Below are positions 55,823 to 62,382 of a DNA stretch of 64,000 nt, piece after piece. Source of the stretch: Dipteris shenzhenensis (taxonomy: Eukaryota; Polypodiophyta; Polypodiopsida; Gleicheniales); the NCBI GenBank assembly GCA_047967505.1, contig CM106538.1; one strand, written 5' to 3'. A model generated the notes under the pieces. The model was not told the origin of the DNA. It worked only from the letters and a program-made list of their open reading frames with translations, and searched no databases. Position 1 is the stretch's first letter, and every line of letters starts with the position of its first letter. Position numbers and translations under genes: made by a program.

Positions 55823-58421
55823 TAGAGTCTGTGAAAGATGAGGGTATCTATGAGATAGAAAAATCTAATACCGTGAGCTTAATGGGTGGAGCCTCTAAGC
55901 AGGTATTTGCATTCAAGACAAGTAGACAATAACATAAAACACTAGTACAAGGTGTGTGAGCCCATGGAGAGGATGGGAGCTGTGGTATGGCGTCATTGTG
56001 ATGTTCCTCTTTATGGCGTCTTGAAGAACCAAGTCTCCGTGAGGCTCTGGTGGTGTATCGGGCTGCCGCAGCAAAACTCCATGATAGAACGGTGATGTTG
56101 GTCGGTAAGTGTGGTCCGTTGTGGTCTCCTAGTTGTGGCTCTGCGTTGTACAAGTGGCACTGTCACACGCGTTAGCCATGCCTCTGGTCTGGTGTCACAC
56201 GCGTTGGCCATGTTTGATCTGTGCATTGACATGTTGACGGGTCTATCATATCTCTCACTCCGGGCCTTTGCTACGTCGTCTCTCTAGGGCATGCTGGTTT
56301 GGTGCCATTTGACTGGAAAAACTCATTGATCACACTCTGGGTGGAATCTAGCTGAGCACCCTGATCTCGTCAATGTTCCCTGAGCAGCCGATCTTTGTGT
56401 CATACGTCCTTATAAATGAAACTTCTTAAACATGGGTGAGACAAGAGGCTGGAGAGGCGTTTGAACCCGTCCTTGAAAAGACAGCGGATCGCATAATACA
56501 CAAGGCTTCTGAAAGCAAAATGCTCCTTTTGACTCTGGGAAGAAAGAGAGAATGCTCAGATGTACAGCCAAAAGAATACATAAATAGTGCTGTATGGTGC
56601 ACCACCTGCTGCAGACTCCTCTGAAACTGCCACCTGCCTCTAGAATAGGCTTCAGTAGATCATGGGAGCTCTGCTATGTACTGTCCTGTGCATGCCCAGA
56701 TACTTTCTAACAGAGTGTCAATGCACACTTTGGAAGGCCCAAGATAAACTCCAAAGGCCCTGCAGACTGAAGATGTGTGACTGACAGCAGCCATTACTGG
56801 TGGTAATCCCACGTTCAAAGCAGTAGTGGCCCAAAAAGATGAGCTTGTCAACCATTGTGTAGACTTTCCGAGACCTAGCAAGCCGAGCTAGATTGATTTA
56901 ATAAGGGCTGACAGGCTGACCCAATCATTGATGAGTTCAGGGGGCATTATCAGGTTAGCCTAGAGCTTCCTGGTGGAAGGATGTAACAGGAGTGATCTGG
57001 CCAGTCTATAAAGGTTCAAGCCATCATTCAGCAGCTAATGGTGTTGCAAGTTAGTCCGCTAGCAGGAAAGAGGGTGCAGCTATCTGCAGTTAGTAGACGA
57101 ATCTTTGTTCTATGCAGGCATGGCGCTTTACATCGAACCTGCTTTTGTGTTTGTTTGCCCTTGCTATGCTGTACACAGTGTTCTCCTTTATCTGGGGCTT
57201 GATGTTGATCGGTAGATGACTAGATTGTGGAAGTTTTGACATGGATAATTTATGTTATGACTCCATAAAACTTGTCTTATTTTGTGGACTGTAGCTACTT
57301 TGACAAGGTTTTGTTTGTTAATCAGTTCATTGAACTTGCCTTATTTCTTGTAGTTAGGTAAATGGACTTAGACTATGATAGGTTGTCGTTTTCAAATTCA
57401 AGGTCAGGCTGTATGAACATTGACAGTCTATAGTTTCTGATCTGCTGAATGAGAGGATGATTTTGGAATTGCAGATTGTCAATAGAGATTTATCCATTGC
57501 AGTACTAAGGGCGTTTCTTGCTAAACGTCAAGAGAAGCACACAAATAGAAGAGGCAAGAAGGCAAGTCGAACTGAGAGCCTCCAAAACCTTGAAGCTGTG
57601 CAATTTCAAGATGCAGAATTAATTAATGCCACTGCATTCGATGCAAATCATTTAGAGACTGCATGCAATGCTGTGAAGGACAGAAGATTGGAACAGATTG
57701 AAGTAATTGAGTCCAATAGCTCAGATATAAACGATGCACCAACCAAACCCCTGCATATTCTGGAGGTATGCTGTCAACTAAAGCAATGCTGGAAAAGAGC
57801 ATCCAAATGTTTGATATTTTGAGAGGGAACAAATCATTGCGTGGATAAAACGTGAGTACAACATCCTCAATGTATGCATCAAGATGCTAGATGGCTCCTC
57901 CAGCCATGTGTTGATTTCAAGTCTGTTGGGTGGCATTAATGAATATGCTCTGAGCTGAAACAACTCTTTGAATAAGAACATCATAATTTTATGCATGAAG
58001 ATGCTAGATGGCTCCTCCAGTCACGTGCTGATTTGAACCCTGTTGAGTTGCATTAATGAAGATCAGAAGCTCTGTATATGAATATCGCCGAAACAAAATA
58101 TTTTATGAGATTTTTACTCTATGTTTCTGCAGGCCTTGGCAGCTTCAGGCTTGCGTGCCCTACGCTATGCACGTGAAGTTGAAGGGGTGGGGTCAGTGGT
58201 AGCTTTGGACAATGACAAAGGTGTGGCTTTTTGTTTGCTGTTGATCTTCCGGTCTTGAATGGATAATGATTAGACATCGCGGGCTGTGCTGGATCTCAGT
58301 TGCTGTTGACGCCTGCAAACGGAACATAAAGTTGAATGGTGCAGCTGCTGCCTCGAAAGTTAGAGCTGAACTGGCTGATGCAAGAGTCTATATGCTGACA
58401 CATGAAAAGGAGTTTGATATG
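29137..58421 (+). CDS. TRM1: tRNA (guanine26-N2)-dimethyltransferase gene, exons 1-4 of a longer gene
   Basis: TRM1 uses S-adenosylmethionine to make N2,N2-dimethylguanosine at position 26 of many tRNAs, in nucleus/cytosol and often organelles. Four exons (29137-29277, 57475-57765, 58133-58220, 58300-58421) join in frame into 214 residues. The product shows, in order, the N-terminal FTILREGKAEILM and DVFYNKAQ, then NRDLSIAVLRAF, the SAM-fold ILEALAASGLRALRYAREV and VVALDND, ACKRNIKLNG, and LADARVYMLTHEKEFDM. All are recognisable TRM1 blocks. The next expected element, the catalytic DPYG-type motif, would begin exon 5 beyond the window. No stop or frameshift is seen. Introns are 28,197, 367, 79 and more than 5,579 nt. 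All splice ends are GT/AG, and phases (0, 0, 1, 0) agree on both sides. Exon homology is strong, but the long-range joining of exon 1 to exon 2 is inferred. Confidence 0.85.
30286..30312. repeat. (TA)n microsatellite
   Basis: Uninterrupted alternating TA for about 26 bases. Confidence 0.95.
30560..32368 (-). pseudogene. gypsy element A, 3' part: zinc knuckle, protease region, RT, RNase H, integrase C-end
   Basis: In minus-strand order: CYNSDRCGHVRKYC zinc knuckle (about 32345-32300), a protease/linker part (32028-31813), and RT with FFSTLDLKS (31660), FNVMPFGTAPITFQRL (31560) and KYLGFIIS (31360). RNase H follows with HFEIQTDHAALNII (about 30890-30840), then the integrase C-terminal IKWIGPYQILQQGGPTTYAI...HVSRIKPF (30781-30650). 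The integrase core between RNase H and this end is missing, so there is an internal deletion at about 30790-30840. The RT active-site region is frame-broken. The 5' portion (gag) continues at 45120. Confidence 0.75.
32369..35343 (+). repeat. 5' LTR of gypsy B (contains a nested solo LTR)
   Basis: It begins TGTCACGTGGACGTG and ends ..CCGTTTTCA. Positions 32369-33396 align throughout with 43818-44829, and 34953-35343 with 44830-45119. The extra 1.55 kb between them is a nested LTR. The sequence after 35343 (tggttccatcacc) is the likely, degenerate primer-binding site. Confidence 0.8.
33397..34948 (+). mobile_element. solo LTR of a related gypsy, inserted in the 5' LTR of gypsy B
   Basis: It starts TGTCACGGGG and ends GGTTTCA, like the ends of gypsy B's own LTRs. 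It is flanked by ttgt on both sides. The 3' LTR of gypsy B at about 44820-44832 shows the empty site (ggcactttgttatgcagg), which confirms that this 1,552-bp block is an insertion. No internal coding region is present. It includes a CT-rich microsatellite-like tract near 34000-34040. Confidence 0.75.
35410..35729 (+). repeat. 5' LTR of the gag-only element
   Basis: 320 bp, TG...CA ends. The pair is identical in length to the 3' copy. A TATA-like ctatatt/ctttatatcc lies near 35482-35491. Confidence 0.92.
35732..35743 (+). promoter_or_regulatory. primer-binding site (initiator Met-tRNA type)
   Basis: TGGTATCAGAGC, the standard plant LTR-retrotransposon PBS, lies 2 nt after the LTR end. Confidence 0.9.
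36300..37150 (+). pseudogene. copia-type Gag with CCHC knuckle, one frameshift and one early stop
   Basis: It starts at ATG 36300: MGSISTNSLLVDKFKGDGFP, followed by TWQTKVQLLLVKENVW, as in copia Gag (UBN2/DUF4219 type). A frameshift near 36535 moves reading into the frame DFKSKAKEIWACLENVFG and then MQFYKLKMEVSDTLSAHI. A zinc knuckle, CTYCNKLGHIEDRC, sits near 36990-37030. A TAG at 37031 then stops it, though the same frame would continue to TAA at 37148-37150 (KFAQQQSKDHANWVASATS). Gag forms the particle that packages the RNA. This copy is probably no longer translatable in full. Confidence 0.85.
37151..37652 (+). other. non-coding interior of the gag-only element, ending in a polypurine tract
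   Basis: No coding similarity is seen. Phrases such as 'gtgggagccatgt' and 'cctctgagccatgc' recur. It ends with ctccatgggggg (37641-37652), directly before the 3' LTR. Confidence 0.6.
37653..37972 (+). repeat. 3' LTR of the gag-only element
   Basis: 320 bp, TGTTAGGAAATTAAG...GCATCTTCA, followed at once by the target repeat caagt. Confidence 0.92.
37978..38977 (+). pseudogene. gypsy B gag remnant
   Basis: The frame is broken. Recognisable near the end is LTFLQ.FDAVYIGGNFSEPSK..., then a region reading ALQWWITML (about 38920-38945), the core of a gypsy capsid. At about 38975 reading jumps to RNase H, so protease and RT have been lost by deletion. Confidence 0.55.
38978..39621 (+). pseudogene. 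gypsy B RNase H end and integrase zinc-finger/core start
   Basis: It encodes RNase H C-terminal FTVQTD..., HVEGKKNVVADALSRKP (about 39110-39165), then the integrase HHCC finger (H.PPYAGHRGIDATVKTV...YARTCMTCQKVK, 39360-39490) and the core start GPWESIAMDFIFYLPR (39547-39593). The GND segment (about 39603) is cut by the antisense LTR. RNase H to integrase in this order is the Ty3-gypsy arrangement. Confidence 0.8.
39622..40527 (-). mobile_element. antisense LTR (solo or truncated), breaks gypsy B integrase
   Basis: Its right end (..cccatgctctcctcatatgggggcttaca...ttccaaca) matches the right end of the LTR at 54707-55174, where a PBS fixes the orientation as minus. Its left half resembles 46126-46680. 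A TATA-like tatataa lies on the minus strand at about 39951-39957. The right end is the TG terminus at 40527; the left end is only approximate. No target duplication was found. Confidence 0.55.
40528..43080 (+). pseudogene. LINE ORF2 C-terminal two-thirds: RT, connection, zinc-binding domain
   Basis: RT boxes: LAILRLDFEKAYDRVDWSFL (40528 on), ERSVRQGCSLAPYLFLFFAEAM (about 40707-40770) and an active-site box written YGDDTALY (40858-40881) where FADD or YADD is usual. Stops fall at about 40972 (TGA) and 41101-41130, and one at about 41404. From 41467 to 43080 the frame is open for 537 codons, including a zf-RVT module (FLWMVAHKGPPVGSWL, CQMC, ESLKHCLWSC, 42400-42550). This long open frame is LINE coding sequence, not a host gene. 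Confidence 0.85.
40528..43213 (+). mobile_element. 5'-truncated LINE (RT to 3' end) with poly(A) tail
   Basis: It starts abruptly within RT, exactly at the end of the antisense LTR, and ends in a 3' UTR with an A-run at about 43205-43213. Beyond it gypsy B sequence resumes (43214-43817). The preserved part is the least eroded L1-like LINE in the window. Confidence 0.8.
43214..43817 (+). other. gypsy B pol tail and polypurine tract
   Basis: Only short reading frames are left (for example VEVEELTDTPHVLQ), probably the integrase C-terminal end. 43600-43730 contains diverged repeats of 'tggctgtcctttcagacttggttgatctg'. A polypurine tract, ccaagaggggggta, precedes the 3' LTR. Confidence 0.5.
43818..45119 (+). 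repeat. 3' LTR of gypsy B
   Basis: 1,302 bp, from TATCACGAGGACATG (TG mutated to TA) to GGTTTCA. It lacks the nested solo LTR and a further roughly 95-bp stretch that the 5' LTR has. Confidence 0.8.
45120..45700 (-). pseudogene. gypsy element A, 5' part: gag capsid
   Basis: The minus-strand frame 45549-45277 reads ALTSAFRNTDTIKDSLIQLQ, DWKQLLNETVSQFAVRLTHL and LLRVN, a gypsy-type capsid. In gag order it precedes the zinc knuckle found at 32345-32300, on the far side of gypsy B. This places B's insertion between the two. A 30-bp phrase (caagggcccctaagaatttaattc) is duplicated at 45238-45290. Confidence 0.75.
45701..46125. other. unassigned sequence, probably gypsy A upstream region
   Basis: It contains the repeated phrase 'gtgatctgtttgcacttga' and a short + strand frame (45939-46169) of acidic residues without a recognised family. 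Confidence 0.4.
46126..46685 (-). repeat. LTR-like sequence related to 39622-40100
   Basis: Shared phrases include 'gtggtcctc', 'gtctgcag', 'gtaggcccaaag', 'gctggtgg' and 'ggcgtcctt...agccaacc', in the same order as in the LTR at 39.6-40.1 kb. Its boundaries are unclear. Confidence 0.45.
46686..46894 (-). repeat. 3' LTR of a copia deletion derivative
   Basis: On the minus strand TGTTAGCACC...CACCCCAACA (209 bp), preceded by a polypurine tract (atgggaggggc). Its 3' part is similar to that of the LTR at 54707-55174. Confidence 0.7.
47022..47922 (-). pseudogene. Ty1-copia deletion derivative: gag joined to RNase H C-terminus
   Basis: The minus-strand frames at 47922-47473 and 47472-47278 give a copia Gag (MGSNDLLEMFLVEDKLDGTN, YPMWSYMVHHFLVAKNFW; later MRGKGDSMDAYLTMIKDFQE). 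Within about 60 bp reading passes straight into the RNase H end (SQGALAITSNPMFHVHTKHI, EVHYQYVRERL...DLFTKALPRPKF, to 47022). Gag knuckle, protease, integrase, RT and most of RNase H are missing. A duplicated ATCTCTCCCATCCCAA..AATCTGAT segment lies within gag (47622-47690). Confidence 0.8.
47923..48452. repeat. polypyrimidine tract, 48060-48360, no gene
   Basis: About 300 bases of almost pure C/T on the + strand, in ctcc/cttc/cctc units. Frames translate to Arg/Gly/Glu or Ser/Pro/Leu low complexity on either strand and are not genes. It lies just upstream of the next LINE's ORF1, so it may be part of that LINE's 5' UTR. Confidence 0.6.
48453..50291 (+). pseudogene. LINE ORF1 (DUF4283-like domain and knuckle), multiple stops
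   Basis: It starts at ATG 48453, MAAPSNPTTVKVLLSLGDKQ. The first 47 codons include four stops, three or four of them where Gln would fit. Then come REWIKASLALEGDHIQEVTI, YGRGVFLIQLSS and RRFLGLPREY (to about 48860). A degenerate knuckle, CLLCR-stop-MGRLARDCP, lies at about 49072-49116, with the His replaced. A low-complexity Pro-rich part follows, including a C-run at 49678-49700, and a last open frame runs 49503-50291. Confidence 0.75.
50857..53209 (+). pseudogene. LINE ORF2 endonuclease and RT, broken
   Basis: Endonuclease: SWTILTWNVHGLHDRAR (50860), GRSGGVCIDLT (about 51080), TLIVGGDSNNLEF (about 51280, with DSNN for DFNN), RLDRFYVGDWAL and TTMSDHSPVVLHLD (about 51500-51615). RT: EELWEALKALPMQKCLGEDG (52230), TGFVQERSILDNITF (52549), SLAVLLDFEKAYDRVEWSFL (52628), LSRSVRQGCSLAPFLFLFVAEAL (52805) and an active-site box changed to FADNTALY (about 52953-52976). 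Stops include TAG at 52949-52951. Confidence 0.8.
53213..53800 (-). repeat. inverted segment of the LINE ORF2
   Basis: The minus strand of this interval reads PVLESVRRKLLYWSSAKLSL, NQVLLATAWY, RARVAWQTVIMLQALGGLGI, IDPEMQSKALLGKLVVRSLT and RREEFKRQPLMWHPK-like segments. These correspond one for one, and in order, to 41100-41700 of the plus-strand LINE at 40.5-43.2 kb. The sequences on either side (RT end ...QVGIDIMIE, and connection LLG..IDLAIPESWW...WLGQF) are the parts that flank that segment in the normal order. Short imperfect inverted matches (atagagtgatc / gatcttctat) lie at the two breakpoints. Confidence 0.85.
53801..54293 (+). pseudogene. LINE ORF2 connection region, forward sense, truncated
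   Basis: It reads RMREIDLAIPESWWEGL, VWRDIKWLGQFSRTGVPL, GIHWQIIRVVRCLGKEWHID and WLWEGRPLREVQW, matching 41860-42200 of the other plus-strand LINE. Similarity ends at about 54293. Confidence 0.75.
54294..54706 (-). other. leader of an antisense LTR element, with primer-binding site at 54694-54705
   Basis: Minus-strand TGGTATCAGAGC (54705-54694) lies one base from the LTR end, so this is the 5' side of a minus-strand element. The rest of that element is missing toward lower coordinates. Confidence 0.7.
54707..55174 (-). repeat. 5' LTR of an antisense LTR retrotransposon (468 bp)
   Basis: On the minus strand TGTTGGAAGTGG...CACACCCAACA, TG to CA, directly followed by the PBS. A 'caacaggatgaaggaactgagtgtacttgca' phrase is partly repeated 50 bp on (54759 and 54798). 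The family also includes 39622-40527. Confidence 0.75.
55175..56280 (-). mobile_element. RTE-like LINE fragment and flanks
   Basis: Minus strand 55560-55262 reads NPWFDDECRERRSHLMRERA, then LQDLATVMAQQILHCLTCRK and YRMYEIVKTFQGG, typical of the linker between endonuclease and RT in such LINEs. A (TG)n(AG)n microsatellite occupies 55757-55817. The stretch 55840-56010 matches about 6500-6700, linking it to the LINE family at 5.4-7.3 kb. Confidence 0.55.
57475..57765 (+). CDS. TRM1: TRM1 exon 2
   Basis: The acceptor is ttgcag|ATT at phase 0, which joins AQ to IVNRDLSIAVLRAFLAKRQ, exactly the family's continuation of exon 1. After this come about 70 poorly conserved, acidic and polar residues, a known variable insert in plant TRM1, then PTKPLHILE. 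The donor is GAG|GTATGC. Confidence 0.88.
57874..58090. repeat. 117-bp tandem duplication in TRM1 intron 2
   Basis: The phrase atgcatcaagatgctagatgg at 57874 returns as atgcatgaagatgctagatgg at 57991, with similar following sequence (ctcctccag..acgtg/catgtg.tgattt). Confidence 0.85.
58133..58220 (+). CDS. TRM1: TRM1 exon 3 (SAM-binding motif)
   Basis: The acceptor is tctgcag|GCC. It encodes ALAASGLRALRYAREV followed by EGVGSVVALDNDK, the glycine-containing first strand and loop of the Rossmann methyltransferase fold and the acidic end of strand 2 (DND). The donor is AAAG|GTGTGG, phase 1. Confidence 0.9.
58300..58421 (+). CDS. TRM1: TRM1 exon 4
   Basis: The acceptor is tctcag|TTG after a 79-nt intron. 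The split codon g|tt gives VAVDACKRNIKLNG, then LADARVYMLTHEKEFDM, matching family segments that precede the DPYG motif. The donor ATG|GTCAGC is weak. The frame would remain open beyond it, but similarity stops there. Confidence 0.85.
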
Positions 58422-58614
58422 GTCAGCTTCAGATCGTTCTTTTCTTCCTATAGTTAATTATACTTTGAGCAAAAGCAATCATTTTTAGGGAGGATTAGCC
58501 TAGCTAATCTTGTCACTTGCATCCTAGTTGCATGGATGCCTGTGACAACAGTTTTTTCCCAGTTCAAACACTCTGTTTCACTGTCATATGTTTTGTTCAG
58601 TCAATATGTCCTGC

Positions 58615-58850
58615 CATAGGAGACTTATGCATCTCCTCTATTATGAGCTCCTTGAAAAAGTAGACGAGTAAGAAATATTCTGTTTTGAACCAAAGTATCC
58701 CTTCTTTTAACATGTAGGCTAGATATATCTGGATGAACCTGCGACTTATGATGAGCTCCTTGAAAAAGGATTCGGGTAACAAATATCGTGTTTTAACCAA
58801 ACTAGCCTTCTTTTACATGTAGGCTAGATATATACCTGAGAACCTGTCAG
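58615..58850. repeat. about 120-bp tandem duplication in TRM1 intron 4
   Basis: Two copies of gacttatg...tatgagctccttgaaaaag...aaatat.tgtttt.aacca followed by 'acatgtaggctagatatat' appear in series. Confidence 0.8.
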
Positions 58851-58869
58851 AGAACCTCAACATGTACCA

Positions 58870-59124
58870 GTAGCTCTGCTATAGAGCGCTTCAGCCCGGG
58901 TTCTGTTTATTGGGTGGTGCCCCCGCTTCTACCACGAACAGTTTTCAACATTCTTTTCTCCCTCCAAGCGGTTCGATGTTTTTGGCGTCCTCAGTTTGCT
59001 CCCTTGGGTTCAGTTCTACTTCATGCTGGAGGAAAGCTAGTCAAAACTTGTCACGCTGGAGGAAAACTAGGCCCCGCTACTTTGCAGGTGTTCGGGACAA
59101 GCCCCGGCTGCATTGCCCCAGCTC
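58870..59124. other. unassigned 255 bp between TRM1 intron 4 repeat and the copia fragment
   Basis: It contains repeats of 'gctggaggaaaactag' (59023 and 59063). No gene is seen. Confidence 0.4.
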
Positions 59125-59403
59125 CATGGGAGTAGCTATGGGCTTACAATCCTGCATGTTGAATCTGTCCAAGAGTTTCTGCACATACTTGGATTGAGAC
59201 ATATTGATGCCACTTTTCTCTTGAGTGAACTGGATCCCCAAATAAAAGTGTAGCAGCCCCAAATCTGACATGTCAAAAGTGGTCTGCAATTCCGCTTTAA
59301 AATCTGCAATATTATCTTCATTTGACCCTGTGAGCAGTAAGTCATCTACATAAAGAATGATGACTAAAATATCCCCCCCATCCTTCTTAATGTAGAGGGT
59401 GCT
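59125..59403 (-). pseudogene. Ty1-copia RT, 3' half, separated from its 5' half by a gypsy insertion
   Basis: The minus strand reads [20 protein letters not shown], then DLLLTGSNEDNIADFK, GLLHFYLGIQFTQ and LLDRFNMQDCKPIATPMEL. It holds the YVDD active-site box (about 59355-59344). It joins in frame to GLHNSPTE at 62912 once the insert and one target repeat are removed. RNase H and the 3' LTR are not present on the lower side. Confidence 0.85.
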
Positions 59404-59408
59404 TTCAG

Positions 59409-59506
59409 TGTGAAGATCCACACTTTTCGAAAATGCAAATGTGCGTAATGCATGCAGAATTTGAATGCCGATTGGCCCTCCAATGGGGAAGAGCGCCCTC
59501 GTGAGT
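59409..59506 (-). repeat. 98-bp remnant of the 3' LTR
   Basis: Nearly identical to 62383-62480, the LTR 3' end. It is fused to RT after FRTH; a short ctcac is shared at the junction. Confidence 0.88.
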
Positions 59507-61808
59507 GAGTGCGAAAAGTAGTCTTATGTTCATCCCCAGCTTTCATACGAAGTTGATGATAACCAGATTTCAAATCCAATTTGCTAAAAACTTTAGCACC
59601 TTTAAGCATATCCAATAAATCATCCACTCTTGGAATCGGATACTGGTTCTTAATCGTAAGTTTATTCAAAGCACGGTAATCTATACACATACGACATGAT
59701 TCATCCTTCTTCTTAACCAATAATACAGGTGCTCCAAATGGAGAACTGCTTGGTCGAATTAGGCCTTTTTGCAACAGATCTTCAATTTGTTTTTCTACCT
59801 CCTCCATTTCTATCCTGTTCATCCTATATGGGGCTCTACATGGAGGAGAAGCTCCTGGCTCTAAGTCTATGGCATGATCATCTTCTCTCTCCATAGGCAA
59901 TTCGAATGAGTCATCTCTTGAAAATCGATCCTCATAAGCTCTAAGGAACTCATTTCTCTTCCGATCTTCTTTTGAGATATGAAGATCTCGTGAATCCCGT
60001 ATATACACAAGATTACAATCTACCCCTCTTTTTACCAATCTTTTCGCTTGGGTAGGAGTAATCAATGGAATTGTATACACGTCCCGATCCCCTACAATCC
60101 TTATGTTTTCATCCTTGTGTACGAAGCAACAATGATGAGTATGAGGATGAATAGCAGGGTTAAAATCATACCGCCATGGTTTACCTAGAATCATGTCAAC
60201 GTCTTGTAAAGGGGCTACTAGAAAATCCCTTCGATCTCTATATTTTTGTATACGAAAAGGAATATTTCGTACTATGGATGTGTCTTCTTCATTGTGTCCC
60301 CTAAAAGCTCCTAAAAGCGACATGTTTTTTATAGGTTCTGGTTTAAGATGGAGTAATTTTGCCAATCTATCACTTACTAAGTCATAATTACATCCATCAT
60401 CTAGGAGAACCACTATTCTCTGTCCATTCACGAATCCATACACCTTAAAAAGATCATGAGGCCCAAAGGTATTGGCTGAATGGACAGCATTCACTATTGG
60501 CTCAATAGTCACAGTAGATTTCGAGGGTGACAAGGTAGAAGCCTCACCCTCCTGCTTGGATGCCTTGGCTTTCCCTTTTACTGAATTTGTCTTGGCAATC
60601 TTAGCCAAGAGAACGGGACACTTATGCCATACGTGCCCTGGCTTATGTTTCTTACAACCGAAACATTTTCCTTCCTTAATCAACTTCCTCTTCTCTTCGT
60701 CAGTCATAGAAGGAAATGACACCCATCCAGGACGTGATTGGCTGTTCACATTCCTTACAAGAGCTTTACCCTTCCCTTTATTATTCTTAAACCGGTTTGG
60801 TTTCCTAAAAGTGGGTATATTATTGGTCTTAGATGATGACCCATACTCCTTATTGAAGGGTTTACGAGGATTTAATTTTCTCTCGGCTATTTCAGCCAGC
60901 TTAGTGAGGTCCTTAAGCGTGGTCGGGTTAAACATTTCAACCTCGTACCTTACTTTTGGGCTTAAAGCTGCTAAATACTTCTTTCTCCTATCTTCCTCAC
61001 TCTTTTCGGGTAACTCTAGAGAGAGTTTCCAAAATCTGGTTGTAAAATCTGCATTACTCTCATTATCGAACTGCCTAAACCTCTCCCAACGAAAGGTTAG
61101 GTTCTCTTCATGCCTCGGTGGCATGAAAGTGGTTTTCAGTTGCTCCACAAATTTAGCCCATTCATGAATAGGCTCTTTTCCTGTCTGTGACAAGGACCAC
61201 CACATTAGAGCATCCTTCTGCAGATGCAATGTGGCAAGAGCAAGCTTCTCTTGCTCGGTCTTGTCTTGATGGGCAAAGTATAGCTCAAAATGACGAATCC
61301 AATTGAGGATTTTGTCAGCCTCCCTTGCCCCATCATATTTGGGGAACTCAATTCTCTCTCGCGGTTGGAATTTGGACCTCTTAGAAGGGTTACTCAACTC
61401 TTCATCCCCGAAGTTTAAAGTCCTCTTAGTCCCTAATCTTGTCATAATGGATTGCTCAATCATATTGCTAAGCTGGAAAACCAGCTTATCAACAGGAGTC
61501 TCCTCTCTTCCTCTTGCACTTGGATTAGAATCCATGTGTATTGGGTTTTGAGTTGAAGGCGTGAACTCATCACCTTGTTCTTGGCTGGTCTCATTTCTTC
61601 TTTCATTACGAAAGGAGAACTCCCTATCAGTAGGTTCTTGAAGGAGAGACTGCTGTAAATCTATTTGTGGGTTATCATACTCAAGATGTGTATAACTCTC
61701 ACCTAATCCATCCTCTTCAAGAGGGGGTGAAGGTGTTCTTTCTCTCTCTCCTTGGGGTAATGGAGGAAAAGGAATAAGTTCATTGTTATATGTCCCTTCC
61801 CCTTCCAT
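59507..61808 (-). CDS. gypsy gag-protease-RT ORF, intact but truncated in RT
   Basis: It starts at ATG 61808 ([15 protein letters not shown]) and is open through 59507, running on into LTR sequence to 59364. Domains in order: acidic N-terminus; a Retrotrans_gag-like capsid ([27 protein letters not shown], about residues 200-290); knuckle [16 protein letters not shown] (about residues 380-395); and protease core [14 protein letters not shown], where LDDG replaces the usual D-S/T-G. The RT start follows with [55 protein letters not shown] and HKTTFRTH. The last roughly 47 codons are LTR-derived. No stop interrupts 760 codons, so the copy is fairly young. It cannot be autonomous, since it lacks the RT active site and integrase. 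Confidence 0.88.
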
Positions 61809-62368
61809 TCTTTCCTTTTATTAATACAAGAGAGAAAATGTCTTGCTGTAATTTCAAAAAAGAAGGTTTATTTTACAGCAAACTTCAAGTGTTGTAGAGG
61901 TGGTGGTACTTATCCGACTCCCGCTTCGTTTGTGTTGAGAAGACACTTAAAATGACCTCCTTTCCCTTCTTTTTCAAGCTTTTCTTCTTGTATTTCTGCT
62001 GTAAACTGGTACGCTCCGTTTGGGCTACTTGTTTTGAGCGGATTGGAGCTCTAGATACCGTTATAGGGGGTACTTGATGGGTGGATCACTTCCTTAAAAT
62101 CTTATTCCGATCCGACTTCCGGTTGTGTAGAACGGGAATCCCTTTTTCTCACGGTTTAAGGGTACATTCACATGGGAGGGGGGATGGGGGGGGGGAAAGA
62201 GAACACCCCGTTCGCCGTTCGCCGTTGAAGGCCAAAATTTTTCAGAAAAAATCCCTTGTCTCAGAACCTCGAGATTGGTCAGTCGTGATCCTTTTCCGCC
62301 AACCTCTCTTGCGAAATCCGTCATTCGCAACTGTCGCCCTCTTCTCGTCCCGCTCGTGGATCGTCGCC

Positions 62369-62380
62369 GCTCTGATACCA
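62369..62380 (-). promoter_or_regulatory. primer-binding site of the gypsy element
   Basis: Minus-strand TGGTATCAGAGC lies two bases inside the LTR. Confidence 0.9.
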
Positions 62381-62382
62381 AA

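Larger units (their letters stand above)
29278..57474 (+). other. TRM1 intron 1, 28.2 kb, filled with nested retroelements
   Basis: It is bounded by GT at 29278 and AG at 57473-57474. It holds gypsy A and B, a solo LTR, a gag-only LTR element, a 5'-truncated LINE, a copia deletion derivative, a second longer LINE and an RTE-like LINE piece. Elements lie on both strands. I see no recognisable insert in 29278-30285 and 56290-57474. Confidence 0.75.

Noticed and set aside
60472-61167. 231-codon + strand frame
   Set aside because: Exact antisense shadow of the gypsy gag.
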